A stretch of DNA of 52,034 nt from Acidobacteriota bacterium (GTDB lineage: Bacteria; Acidobacteriota; Terriglobia; Acidiferrales; UBA7541), in the NCBI GenBank assembly GCA_003223295.1, contig QHYM01000126.1:1-52034 (forward strand). The letters are read 5' to 3'. Of this stretch, positions 44,720-52,034 are shown piece by piece. The position numbers were made by a program, and so were the translations under genes. The notes beneath the pieces were generated by a model. The model saw nothing but the letters and a program-made list of their open reading frames with translations, searched no databases and had not been told where the DNA came from. Position 1 is the stretch's first letter; each line of letters opens with the position of its first letter.

Positions 44720-45409
44720 TCAGGCTTTGCGGTCTTTGAAGAGACCAGCCAGGCGCTGCTGTACGCGCTCGACGGCCTGGAAGAATTCCTCAATTCCAAC
44801 CGTTTCGCGAACCACTTCGTGTGCGGCCGAGGCCGCGGTTATGGCATCGCAGAGCTGCGTAGCGCGGCGGATCCGTTCCGCCGTCAACAAGGGAAGCACC
44901 GAGTGCGGATCTTGGTTCCGCGATTGGCGCTCTTGCCACTCTTGGACGGCCCACGCCGTTTTGCGCACATTATCCACCGCGTCCCGGAATTCGCCGAGGA
45001 CGCGCTGATCGATTGCCCCGGAGCGCATGTCATATTCCAGCTTGACAAGGTCGGCGCAGGCTTTCTTTAACTGAAAATTCACGCCCCAAAAGGTATCGCT
45101 GGGGACAAGAAGCTCGACAGCAACCCCCAGCAAACGGCCCTCCGCGTTGCGGCGGACGCCGACAACACGGGCGTGCGAGGATTCATGTGAAAGAAGATTC
45201 GTTATCTCGATCTGATTCCCGACGGAGGGGTAACTCTTCATTTCCAGCAAGCCGCCCTGAGCATTCACTTCTGTAGCCTGCCCGGCCTCACGAACAATTT
45301 TGCCGTCTTTCTCCTGCCAAGTTGCTTCCACCGGCGAAATGAAGGGAAAACGCCTGCTCCGCCGCTTTCCCGCTGCTAGAGAAGATTGATTCGCGATTGG
45401 CTGTGTCAT
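44720..45409 (-). CDS. PilZ-like domain protein, paralog 1
   Basis: 229 residues from the ATG at 45407-45409, with GGAGG 8 nt upstream (this GGAGG sits in an earlier ATG, which is rejected). The N-terminal half has KRRSRRFPFISPVEATW and EVNAQGGLLEM, matching the R-x3-R and D/N-x-S/A-x-x-G pattern of PilZ c-di-GMP receptors in a degenerate form (the second motif has NAQGG). The C-terminal half is a conserved helical domain (VRKTAWAVQEWQERQ, LLTAERIRRATQL) that I cannot name. Its partner paralog is next door. A c-di-GMP receptor role is inferred. Confidence 0.72.
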   Translation of the reverse strand: MTQPIANQSSLAAGKRRSRRFPFISPVEATWQEKDGKIVREAGQATEVNAQGGLLEMKSYPSVGNQIEITNLLSHESSHARVVGVRRNAEGRLLGVAVELLVPSDTFWGVNFQLKKACADLVKLEYDMRSGAIDQRVLGEFRDAVDNVRKTAWAVQEWQERQSRNQDPHSVLPLLTAERIRRATQLCDAITAASAAHEVVRETVGIEEFFQAVERVQQRLAGLFKDRKA

Positions 45410-45470
45410 TTGAAGGACCTCCATAACGATGGAGCTGACCTATACAATTACACAACTCTCGGCAAAGTTT

Positions 45471-45538
45471 GGTAGGGGGTCTGTTTGAATTTACTTGATC
45501 GTGACCATAGGGGTCAAAATTCATACGGACCCACTACC
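45471..45538. repeat. Long imperfect inverted repeat between the PilZ-like paralogs
   Basis: The 22-bp arms at 45471-45492 and 45517-45538 match at 19 of 22 positions (left arm begins GGTAGGGGGTC). An inner stem TGACC-ATAGG-GGTCA (45502-45516) continues the fold, with a 9-nt bulge. The whole can form a 68-nt hairpin. Confidence 0.65.
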
Positions 45539-45609
45539 CGAAGCTTAGCTGCCGCCCATGCTTGAGGTCGAGCGCGGTTGGACTTGTCACGCTGGCCAAG
45601 CCGTCCTCA

Positions 45610-46290
45610 TCAAGCTTCCCGGAACAAAGTTGCGACACGTGGGTAAAGGCTCTCGACTGCCTGGTAGAACTCGCGCATTCCTGTAGTTTCGCGGGTTACT
45701 TCGTGCGCCTCCAGGTCCGTCTTTATGGCTAAGCTTAGCTGCGTGGCGCGGCGAATGCGTTCCGCGGTGATCAACGGAAGCACCGTCTGCGGGTCATGCT
45801 TCTGCAGTTGGCGCTCCTGCCATTCCTGGACCGCCCACGCGGTCTTGCGCACATAGTCCACCGAGTCCCGGAACTCTTCCAGGATGCGGGCGTCTATACC
45901 GCCAGACTTGATGTCCTGCTCGATTTTAACGAGCTCGGCGCTGGTCTTCCTCAATTGGAAATTCAAGCCCCAAAAAGTCTCGCTCGGAGTCAGAAGCTCG
46001 ACGGCAACCCTTAGGGCAGTCCCACCCATGGCACGGCGTGTACCCACAACGCGCACCTGGGTTGTTTGGCCCGAAAGAAGATTGGTCAGCTCCAGCTCAC
46101 TGCCGATCCTGGGGTACGTCTTCATCTCCAGCAGACCACCCAAAGCGCTTACTTCCATGGCTTGGGCCGTTTCTCGGACCTTTTGGACGCCGTATTCCAG
46201 CCACTTCGCCTCGACAAAGACAACCACGGGAAACCGGCTGCCCCGCCGTTTCTCTTTCATAGGTGGCTGTCCCGCAGTGCGCTCATCCAT
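45610..46290 (-). CDS. PilZ-like domain protein, paralog 2
   Basis: 226 residues from the ATG at 46288-46290, with GGAGG 8 nt upstream in the same arrangement as paralog 1. The same two-part architecture: KRRGSRFPVVVFVEAKW and EVSALGGLLEM (PilZ-like), then FWGLNFQLRKTSAELVKIEQ and VRKTAWAVQEWQERQ, LITAERIRRATQL. The two proteins share long identical blocks, so they arose by tandem duplication. Divergence is greatest at the termini. This copy lies upstream of paralog 1, in the same direction, with a strong hairpin between them. Confidence 0.72.
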   Translation of the reverse strand: MDERTAGQPPMKEKRRGSRFPVVVFVEAKWLEYGVQKVRETAQAMEVSALGGLLEMKTYPRIGSELELTNLLSGQTTQVRVVGTRRAMGGTALRVAVELLTPSETFWGLNFQLRKTSAELVKIEQDIKSGGIDARILEEFRDSVDYVRKTAWAVQEWQERQLQKHDPQTVLPLITAERIRRATQLSLAIKTDLEAHEVTRETTGMREFYQAVESLYPRVATLFREA

Positions 46291-46592
46291 AGGGAAGACC
46301 TCCGTCAAATCGCTTGCTGGCTTCTTTATACCACCTGATTCATCTAATTTCGCGGTGCGTAGCGATGGTGCCCCGGGTCCTCAAGGGCGCGGGGCGCAAT
46401 TAGTTACGTATTCTCGAAAAGCCCGCCGAGTTCAGCCGCGTGGTGATCGCTTTCGTCGAGCACAACAAACCGTTTGTAGGGGCGCAGCACTGCTGCAGCC
46501 CTTCTCTCTCGATCCTTTTGACTTTGATTGTGTAGGGGCGGGGGCTGCCCCGCCCGCTCCCCCATGTCAACGTAATTAGGCAACATCTGCCC
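46291..46592. other. Intergenic region with TAGGGGCG-type repeat elements
   Basis: 302 bp with two TGTAGGGGCG strings (46475 and 46531 regions). The second continues into a GC hairpin: GGGCGGGG (46536-46543), loop GCTG, CCCCGCCC (46548-46555). This resembles dispersed palindromic repeats. No gene is seen. Confidence 0.5.
46443..46485 (+). repeat. Direct repeat, copy 1, flanking the ADOP permease
   Basis: Begins GTGATCGCTTTCGTCGAGCA and ends TTTGTAGGGGCGC. It aligns over about 40 bp, with a few gaps, to the copy at 49181-49219. The same orientation is kept on both sides of the permease gene. Confidence 0.6.
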
Positions 46593-49061
46593 TCATTCAT
46601 ACCTCAATACCACGACAGGGTCCACGCGCATTGCCCGACGCGCGGGGACCGCGCAGGCAACCAGCGCAATACCACCCAGCAAAGCCATGACCCCTGCTAA
46701 CACCAGAGGATCGAAAGGCCGCACCCCGTAGATTTGGCTAGCCACCGCTTTCTGCAACAACGCCGCGCCGGCAATTCCTAAAGCAAACCCCATAGCAACA
46801 AGTTTGAATCCTTCCCGCAAGACCAGCCGCAGGATCCCGGCTCGCGTGCTGCCGAGCGCCACCCGAATGCCGATTTCGCGTGTGCGCTGAGCCACCAGAT
46901 ATGCCAGCACGCCATAAATGCCGAGCGACGCCAGAAACAACGCCACTCCGCCAAAAGCGTTCGCTAGGAGCATGGAAGTCCGGCGCGGTGACAGGGAAAG
47001 ATCGATTCGCTCGGACATGGAATGGACGTCGAAAAGCGCCAGGTCCGGATCGAGGCGCGAGATTTCGGTGCGTAAAGCGCGCACAACGGAACCTGGATCG
47101 CCGGTAGTCTTGAGGGCAAAGGTGCATGTGCTGGCAGGGTCTTGAGAATTGCACACATAGTAGGCGCCGACCCTCGCGCCGGAGTCATCCAGGTTTTCGT
47201 AGCGCAGCGTATGCGCGACGCCGACAACCGTATACCAGACCGTGTGTTCGTCAACTCTCATGAAGTTCTTGTCGCCGGCGCCTGGAAAATACATACGCCG
47301 GCCTACCGGGCCCCGGTTCGGCCAGAAATGGCGCGCCAGCCGCTCGTCCACAATAATCACGCGGGGAGCAGTTTCATTGTCGCGGTCAGTAAAACTGCGG
47401 CCTCGCACCATGGAAATGCCCATGGCTTCGAAATAGCCGGGCGTCACAGAGATGTTCAGCGGCGAAATCAGGGATTCGCCTGGCTTCATCTGGTAACCTT
47501 CGGCAAGAATCACGCTGTCATTGTGATTGCTGCCAAGCGGAATGGCCGCCGTGGCGCCCGCGTAGGGAACTCCGGGGATGGTACGGATGGCCGGGAGCGC
47601 GCGGTTCATGAACTCGCGCAAAGCATCATCTTTCGCGTATCTGGATCTTGGCAGGGCCAGCGATGCGGAGACCACACCGTCGGGATTAAATCCGGGATCC
47701 ACGTGCAAGAGCAGGCGAAAGCTCGCGAGCAGCAGTCCCGCGCCCATGAGCAGCGTGAAGGCAAATCCAACTTGCGCCGTGACGAGTAATTGCCGCACCC
47801 TGCGCGATTTCCTTCCGCCGGTACCGGTGCGGGACTCTTCATGCAGTGCGTCGCTTATGCTGATTCTGGAAATGCCCGCGAGAGGAAATAGCCCGACAAA
47901 GACTCCGGCAGCCAGCGATAGCCCGAGTGCAACGAGCACGGCCGTGCCATCCATCCGGACTTCATTGGCGCGCGGGAAATGCTCCAGCCCGATCGCGTTC
48001 AGGGCCCGCAATACGACAGTGCCCAATGCGATGCCGCCGATACCTCCGAGCAAAGCCAGCCCTAAGTTTTCCAGAATCAGCTGCCGCACCAGCTGCCCAC
48101 GGCCTGCCCCCAGTGCGATTCGCGTGGCGATTTGCTTTCGCCGCATGGCGAGCCGCGCCAGCGCGAGGTTGGCGATGTTGAGTCCGCCAATCAGCAGCAC
48201 CAGGAACGCGCCGCCCCACAACAAATACAGAGTCCCTTTCACGCCCGCAACGAGCATGTCCTGAAGAGGCTTCACCGTGGTGTGAAACCCTGCGTTGATC
48301 AGCAGCTCTTTAAACTCCGGAAAGCGCTCGAGGTTTTCCTTGTTTAAGGCGTCCACCTGCGCCTGTGCCTGCTGTTGCGTAGCGCCGGGCTTCAGGCGTC
48401 CGATGTGATACCAATTATTGTTGTGATGCACGGTCTTCTCTTCGGCCGCGAATGCGAGCGGCATCCACAGGCGAACGTCAGGATCAATAAAATCAAAATT
48501 GGCAGACATCACGCCGACGATGGTGAAGGGCCGCCCGCTGATGCGCAGCGTGCGGCCGAGTGCCGACTTGTCTCCGCCGTACAGCTGCTCCCAAAGCCCG
48601 TGGCTGAGGATCACTTCTTGATCGCGCCCGACTTCTCCTTCCTCTTCCGTGAAAGGGCGTCCCAGCCGGGGAGAGACCCGCAACAGATGGAACCACGAAG
48701 GCGTCACCAGCATCCCGCGAATCTGTTGAGGCGAGCCATTCAGCTCCACGGTTTGATTGCGCTGGCGGAACATGGCTTGGCTTTCAAAAGCGGTCATTTC
48801 CCTGAGCCGGTCGAAATAATCGCCGGAGGCGCTGTTGTTGGATCCTTGAACGCCCGCGTTGGGGTAATCATTCGACGTAATGAGGATGGCATTGGCGTCC
48901 GCTACCGGTAGCGGACGCAAAATCACGGAGTTCACGATGGCAAAAAGGGTGGCGTTGGCGGCGATGCAAACCGCAAACGTAAGCAGCACGGTGAGCGCAA
49001 AGCCTTTGTCTCGCCATAAGGAACGTACCGCGTATTTCAGGTCCAGGAAAAATGCATCCAT
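46593..49061 (-). CDS. ADOP-type ABC transporter permease (MacB/FtsX-like)
   Basis: 822 residues from the ATG at 49059-49061, with GAGGGGG 6 nt upstream. Opens with LKYAVRSLWRDKGFALTVLL then FAVCIAANATLFAIVNSVIL, which is typical of ADOP permeases. Two FtsX/MacB modules follow, each with periplasmic loop and three-helix block. The first holds LLIGGLNIANLALARLAMRR and the second ends FGGVALFLASLGIYGVLAYL and RTREIGIRVALGSTRAGILR. No ATPase gene is beside it, consistent with 'orphan'. The ligand is unknown; MacB relatives export lipids, peptides or drugs. Confidence 0.93.
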   Translation of the reverse strand: MDAFFLDLKYAVRSLWRDKGFALTVLLTFAVCIAANATLFAIVNSVILRPLPVADANAILITSNDYPNAGVQGSNNSASGDYFDRLREMTAFESQAMFRQRNQTVELNGSPQQIRGMLVTPSWFHLLRVSPRLGRPFTEEEGEVGRDQEVILSHGLWEQLYGGDKSALGRTLRISGRPFTIVGVMSANFDFIDPDVRLWMPLAFAAEEKTVHHNNNWYHIGRLKPGATQQQAQAQVDALNKENLERFPEFKELLINAGFHTTVKPLQDMLVAGVKGTLYLLWGGAFLVLLIGGLNIANLALARLAMRRKQIATRIALGAGRGQLVRQLILENLGLALLGGIGGIALGTVVLRALNAIGLEHFPRANEVRMDGTAVLVALGLSLAAGVFVGLFPLAGISRISISDALHEESRTGTGGRKSRRVRQLLVTAQVGFAFTLLMGAGLLLASFRLLLHVDPGFNPDGVVSASLALPRSRYAKDDALREFMNRALPAIRTIPGVPYAGATAAIPLGSNHNDSVILAEGYQMKPGESLISPLNISVTPGYFEAMGISMVRGRSFTDRDNETAPRVIIVDERLARHFWPNRGPVGRRMYFPGAGDKNFMRVDEHTVWYTVVGVAHTLRYENLDDSGARVGAYYVCNSQDPASTCTFALKTTGDPGSVVRALRTEISRLDPDLALFDVHSMSERIDLSLSPRRTSMLLANAFGGVALFLASLGIYGVLAYLVAQRTREIGIRVALGSTRAGILRLVLREGFKLVAMGFALGIAGAALLQKAVASQIYGVRPFDPLVLAGVMALLGGIALVACAVPARRAMRVDPVVVLRYE

Positions 49062-49180
49062 GATTTGCCCCCTCACTCGCTCTAAATCATATCGCCAGGG
49101 CGGATTTGGGCCTGGGAGTCAATACGCCCCCTTGGAATCAATACGCTTATCCTAGAGACAAAGTTCCTAGTCGCCTTGGT

Positions 49181-49219
49181 AATCGGCTTTGTCGAGCAGA
49201 ACAACCAATGTAGGGGCGC
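49181..49219 (+). repeat. Direct repeat, copy 2, flanking the ADOP permease
   Basis: Begins AATCGGCTTTGTCGAGCAGA and ends ATGTAGGGGCGC, aligning to the copy at 46443-46485. Together the two copies enclose the ADOP gene. Confidence 0.6.
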
Positions 49220-49321
49220 GCTTTAGTTTAACTAGAGGGGCGAAGTGCGCGTCCCTTGGGGTTTTCCTTTCTTCGCGTGCCAACGTACACGAGTCCGTTG
49301 ACAGGTCAGGGTTCTCCTCAG

Positions 49322-49362
49322 GGCACGGCTTTTTACCCTGAGAGACGAAGGGCAGCCGTGCC
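49322..49362. repeat. Palindromic element GGCACGGCT...AGCCGTGCC
   Basis: Perfect 9-bp arms at 49322-49330 and 49354-49362. An inner CCCT/AGGG stem (49336-49339 with 49349-49352) extends the fold. Elements of this kind are scattered between genes in acidobacterial genomes, as far as I recall. Confidence 0.6.
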
Positions 49363-49559
49363 GTAACTGCCACAGGATCCCAAAAGACTTCAGCCGCCGA
49401 GGTACCGTTTCGACTGTGAGGCCCGCACCACGTCCCCGTCATTTCGGCCCAGGGAATCCTAGGGGCGATTATATTTATCCAGTAACGCGAATCACGGCTT
49501 CGTGAACTAGGGCGTTTTTGCGGACTCGTTGCGTGTTGGCCCCAGAAAGTCGTCGCTCA

Positions 49560-49577
49560 CTGTCCGCTTCCGGACAG
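49560..49577. promoter_or_regulatory. Palindrome upstream of the second ADOP gene
   Basis: CTGTCCG-CTTC-CGGACAG, a perfect 7-bp inverted repeat, lies 142 bp upstream of the start at 49720. It may be an operator or part of a repeat element; no T-tract follows, so it is not called a terminator. Confidence 0.45.
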
Positions 49578-49719
49578 ATACGTCCCGCATCCGAGCAAGT
49601 TTCCGCCACCAAATACAATGAAGTCTAGAATCGTCAACAGTTTGCGGCGATCAGCGGGAGTACCGCAATTGCCCATGAATGCGATGTCTGGCGGCAGTGC
49701 GTGTTGCAGAGGTAGCTCC

Positions 49720-52034
49720 ATGGAATCGCTGGTGCAGCTATTGAAGGTCCGTCTTTTTGATGACCTGGGAAATGATATTCGATTCGCACTTCGCAGCCTG
49801 AAGAAGCATGCGTTGCTGTCAACGGCGGTTGTGATGACGCTCGCCTTCGGGCTGGGATTGAACGCGGGTGTTTTTACGATGATCAACGCGGCTCTCTTTC
49901 GCGCCCACGTGGACAAAGATCCGGATACCTTCTTCCGTGTACGTGCTTATTATTCGGATCGTTTCGTGCAGGGCCTCATCAGCTTGCCGGATTATCAGGC
50001 TTACCTTGCCGGCAGGCGCTCCGTGCGAGAACTCGCTGCCTGGGACGACGTGTGGACAACGCTTGGAACGCGAGCTCCGATCGCCGTTCGAGTTGCATTC
50101 GCCTCATGCAATTACTTTTCAGTTCGTGGGTTGGAGCGACCTGAATCTGGCCGATTCTTCTTCGCAAATGAGTGTTCCGTTTCGGGGTCTGGACCCGTGA
50201 CCGTCGTAAGCGACGAACTCTGGCATAGCCAGTTTGAAGGGGACCCTCATATTTTAGGCAAAGTGATCACTGTCGGTCACACCGCACTAACGGTCGTCGG
50301 TGTAACGGCGCCGCACTTTTCCGGCCGAGAAATGCGCATCGATATCTGGATTCCGTACACGATGTGGCTCCAATTCAAGAGCGAGCCATGGCTCACGGTG
50401 GAGGGACGCCTTAATCCTGGCTATTCGCGGGCAGACGCCCGAGCAGAGCTCAGCGTCATTGCGCAACAACAGGACCTCTTGTACGCACGCCGGAAAACGA
50501 CTTTGATCGTAACCAATGGCTCCCTCATCGCAGAACCGCACCTGCGCATGGCCATTTGGATAGTGTTCTCGATCATGGGTGCACTCACGCTCGTTCTGTT
50601 GATCTCCTGCACCAATGTTAGCGCGCTGCTCCTTTCGCGGGCAGCGGCGAGGAAACGGGAGATCGCCATCCGGATTTCGCTTGGCGCGGGACGTATCCGA
50701 TTATTGCGAATGCTGCTGACGGAAAGCATCCTGCTGGCAACGATAGGGGGCGTCATCGGCGCGTATGTGGCACGGAAAATCCCGACCATAATAGTCGGGC
50801 TCATTCAATTTGCACCCGCCTATTCATTGAAGCCGGACTGGTTGGTGTTTGCCTACTTAGGCGGAATCACACTGATAGCGGGTTGTCTAGCCGGTTTAGC
50901 TCCGATTGCTGAATCGCTAAAAGCAGATCTTGTAACGTCGCTCAAAGGAAGGGCAGGACTGCTTGCGAGCAGCGTCGGAAACTGGCGTACCCTCGACTTC
51001 CTAATCGCCAGCCAAATGGCCATGAGCCTGGTGCTACTCGCAGCGGCAGCCGTTTGCGTGCGCGCGCAGTACGCAATATTCGCAGGTGGCCCAGGATTCG
51101 AGATCGAACATGTGCTCGCAATGCGAGTTGGCTCACCCACGGATGGCTGGGCATTCCGACGCAACCTCGACCAGCGGTTGAGAGCCATACCCGGAGTGGT
51201 ATCGGTCTGCTACGCACAGTTTATGCCATTTGAACGGGAGGACACGGAGGGCGTCAGAACCTTGGGTCAAACCACGGGCACTGGGCGGCTGGTTTCAACA
51301 AATTTCGTGTCGCCGAAGTTTTTTGAAACGCTAGGAATAACGATAGTCCGAGGACGAGCTTTCGAGGAGCGTGACACTGATAGCGATCATGCAGGATTAT
51401 TTGCCGTCGTATCCGAAGCCTTCGCTCGCGAGTTTTGGCCGGGCGAAGATGCCATAGGAAAAGTGATCGAAGCCCCCGATCGTCTCCGGGTCGTCGGCGT
51501 CTCGCGGGATTCGAGGTCGGCGCGTTACGGCGAACAAGATGGTCCTCAGCTTTTCCGCTTACAAAGTCCGAAAGAATCCAGTGGTACGCTGATGGTGCGG
51601 TTCGATGGCAATGCCGGGCAAATCGAGAGACGGATCGCAGACGTGCTCTACGACATGGGGTCCGGTGAGTATTCGGCGCCCGAAACCTTAAAATCGATTA
51701 TGGACCGTGCTGCTTCTGGATTCTCGGCGATTGCCGAGATGGTTTTGTTTCTAGGAGTTGCGGCTGTCGGGCTGGCAGTGGGTGGTGTCTATGGTGTTAC
51801 CGCGTTCGCTACGGGCCGGCGAACCAAAGAGTTTGGGATTCGCATGGCGCTCGGAGCCGTGAAGGTTGACATCATTCATCTTGCGCTGCGGACTGGCGCG
51901 AAACCGATTGCCGGTGGATTACTTGCCGGCCTCTGTTTGGCGCTGGGCGCCTCCTACACGCTTGCGAAGTTGATGAAGAATGCGCCGTTCGTTTTGGATA
52001 CACACGATCCATTTGCTTATTTCGGCGTCTCCCT
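49720..52034 (+). CDS. ADOP-type ABC permease (3'-partial)
   Basis: 771 codons are visible and the frame is open to the window end, so the last segment is missing. The start is the ATG at 49720 with AGAGG 7 nt upstream; in-frame ATGs at 49675 and 49684 are less likely. Opens with LGNDIRFALRSLKKHALLST and LAFGLGLNAGVFTMINAALF. The first FtsX module carries ALLLSRAAARKREIAIRISL-like sequence (SRAAARKREIAIRISLGAGR) and the second ends GVTAFATGRRTKEFGIRMAL. It is divergent from the first ADOP gene and clearly diverged in sequence, so it is not a recent tandem copy. Confidence 0.92.
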   Translation, partial: MESLVQLLKVRLFDDLGNDIRFALRSLKKHALLSTAVVMTLAFGLGLNAGVFTMINAALFRAHVDKDPDTFFRVRAYYSDRFVQGLISLPDYQAYLAGRRSVRELAAWDDVWTTLGTRAPIAVRVAFASCNYFSVRGLERPESGRFFFANECSVSGSGPVTVVSDELWHSQFEGDPHILGKVITVGHTALTVVGVTAPHFSGREMRIDIWIPYTMWLQFKSEPWLTVEGRLNPGYSRADARAELSVIAQQQDLLYARRKTTLIVTNGSLIAEPHLRMAIWIVFSIMGALTLVLLISCTNVSALLLSRAAARKREIAIRISLGAGRIRLLRMLLTESILLATIGGVIGAYVARKIPTIIVGLIQFAPAYSLKPDWLVFAYLGGITLIAGCLAGLAPIAESLKADLVTSLKGRAGLLASSVGNWRTLDFLIASQMAMSLVLLAAAAVCVRAQYAIFAGGPGFEIEHVLAMRVGSPTDGWAFRRNLDQRLRAIPGVVSVCYAQFMPFEREDTEGVRTLGQTTGTGRLVSTNFVSPKFFETLGITIVRGRAFEERDTDSDHAGLFAVVSEAFAREFWPGEDAIGKVIEAPDRLRVVGVSRDSRSARYGEQDGPQLFRLQSPKESSGTLMVRFDGNAGQIERRIADVLYDMGSGEYSAPETLKSIMDRAASGFSAIAEMVLFLGVAAVGLAVGGVYGVTAFATGRRTKEFGIRMALGAVKVDIIHLALRTGAKPIAGGLLAGLCLALGASYTLAKLMKNAPFVLDTHDPFAYFGVS

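Larger units (their letters stand above)
49062..49719. other. Intergenic region rich in palindromic elements
   Basis: 658 bp between divergent permeases. It holds direct repeat copy 2, a TAGGGGCGCGC...GCGCGTCCCT imperfect stem near 49211-49254, a GGCACGGCT/AGCCGTGCC hairpin and a CTGTCCG palindrome. No coding frame is convincing; two short minus-strand frames are rejected. Confidence 0.5.

Noticed and set aside
1-52034. tRNA genes, including a tRNA-Sec, rRNA, IS elements and phage genes
   Set aside because: I looked for T-loop-like strings, transposase motifs and integrases and found none I could support; absence of selC here says nothing about the rest of the genome.

Overview
This 52 kb window reads as a piece of an Acidobacteriota chromosome, most like the soil class Terriglobia. 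Three things suggest this: two large permeases of the 'acidobacterial duplicated orphan permease' (ADOP) type, secreted proteins that join a carboxypeptidase-regulatory domain to TPRs, and a dense housekeeping block with acidobacterial-style content. GC is moderately high, genes are tightly packed, and starts include GTG and TTG. I see no rRNA, tRNA, CRISPR array, insertion sequence or prophage. The assignment rests on gene content only.

Layout. 1-9 kb: the end of a membrane protein; a BNR/Asp-box repeat protein overlapping a MoaD/ThiS-like protein by ATGA; a divergent HxlR regulator with a likely operator; a DUF1761-type membrane protein; small secreted proteins; an exported amidase; a cysteine-rich rhodanese-like protein; and a RodZ-like membrane HTH protein overlapping a repeat protein. 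9-25 kb, all on the plus strand: a GAF-GGDEF diguanylate cyclase, a small Cys-rich protein, then a long run with LptC/LptA-type protein, LptB, RpoN, RapZ, MsbA-type exporter, YicC, Gmk, RpoZ, CoaBC, family-4 uracil-DNA glycosylase, an EamA transporter and PriA. It links LPS export, sigma-54, nucleotide and CoA metabolism, and DNA repair and restart. 25-33 kb: outer-membrane and secreted proteins, an APC permease, an M50 protease, an HU-family protein, dCTP deaminase and a beta-propeller-like protein.

33.7-37.3 kb, minus strand: an SDR, then a probable stress operon of MarR, YceI, nitroreductase and a DedA-rhodanese fusion. The fusion is the most interesting item. Its rhodanese active-site loop carries an in-frame UGA where relatives are expected to have cysteine (YCT-UGA-PNEA). 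The frame continues through a normal rhodanese C-terminus and ends 12 bp from the convergent gene. A 7-bp hairpin with a CGUGU loop lies 21 nt after the UGA, which fits a bacterial SECIS element. I read this as a candidate selenoprotein that an ordinary gene caller would truncate.

37.5-52 kb: a secreted TPR protein with a very strong terminator, a Fis-type small regulator overlapping purC by 43 nt, an SMC protein with a charged insertion in its head domain that looks like translated dispersed repeat DNA, two tandem PilZ-like paralogs separated by a long imperfect hairpin, and two ADOP permeases. The first permease is flanked by about 40-bp direct repeats; the second runs off the end of the window.
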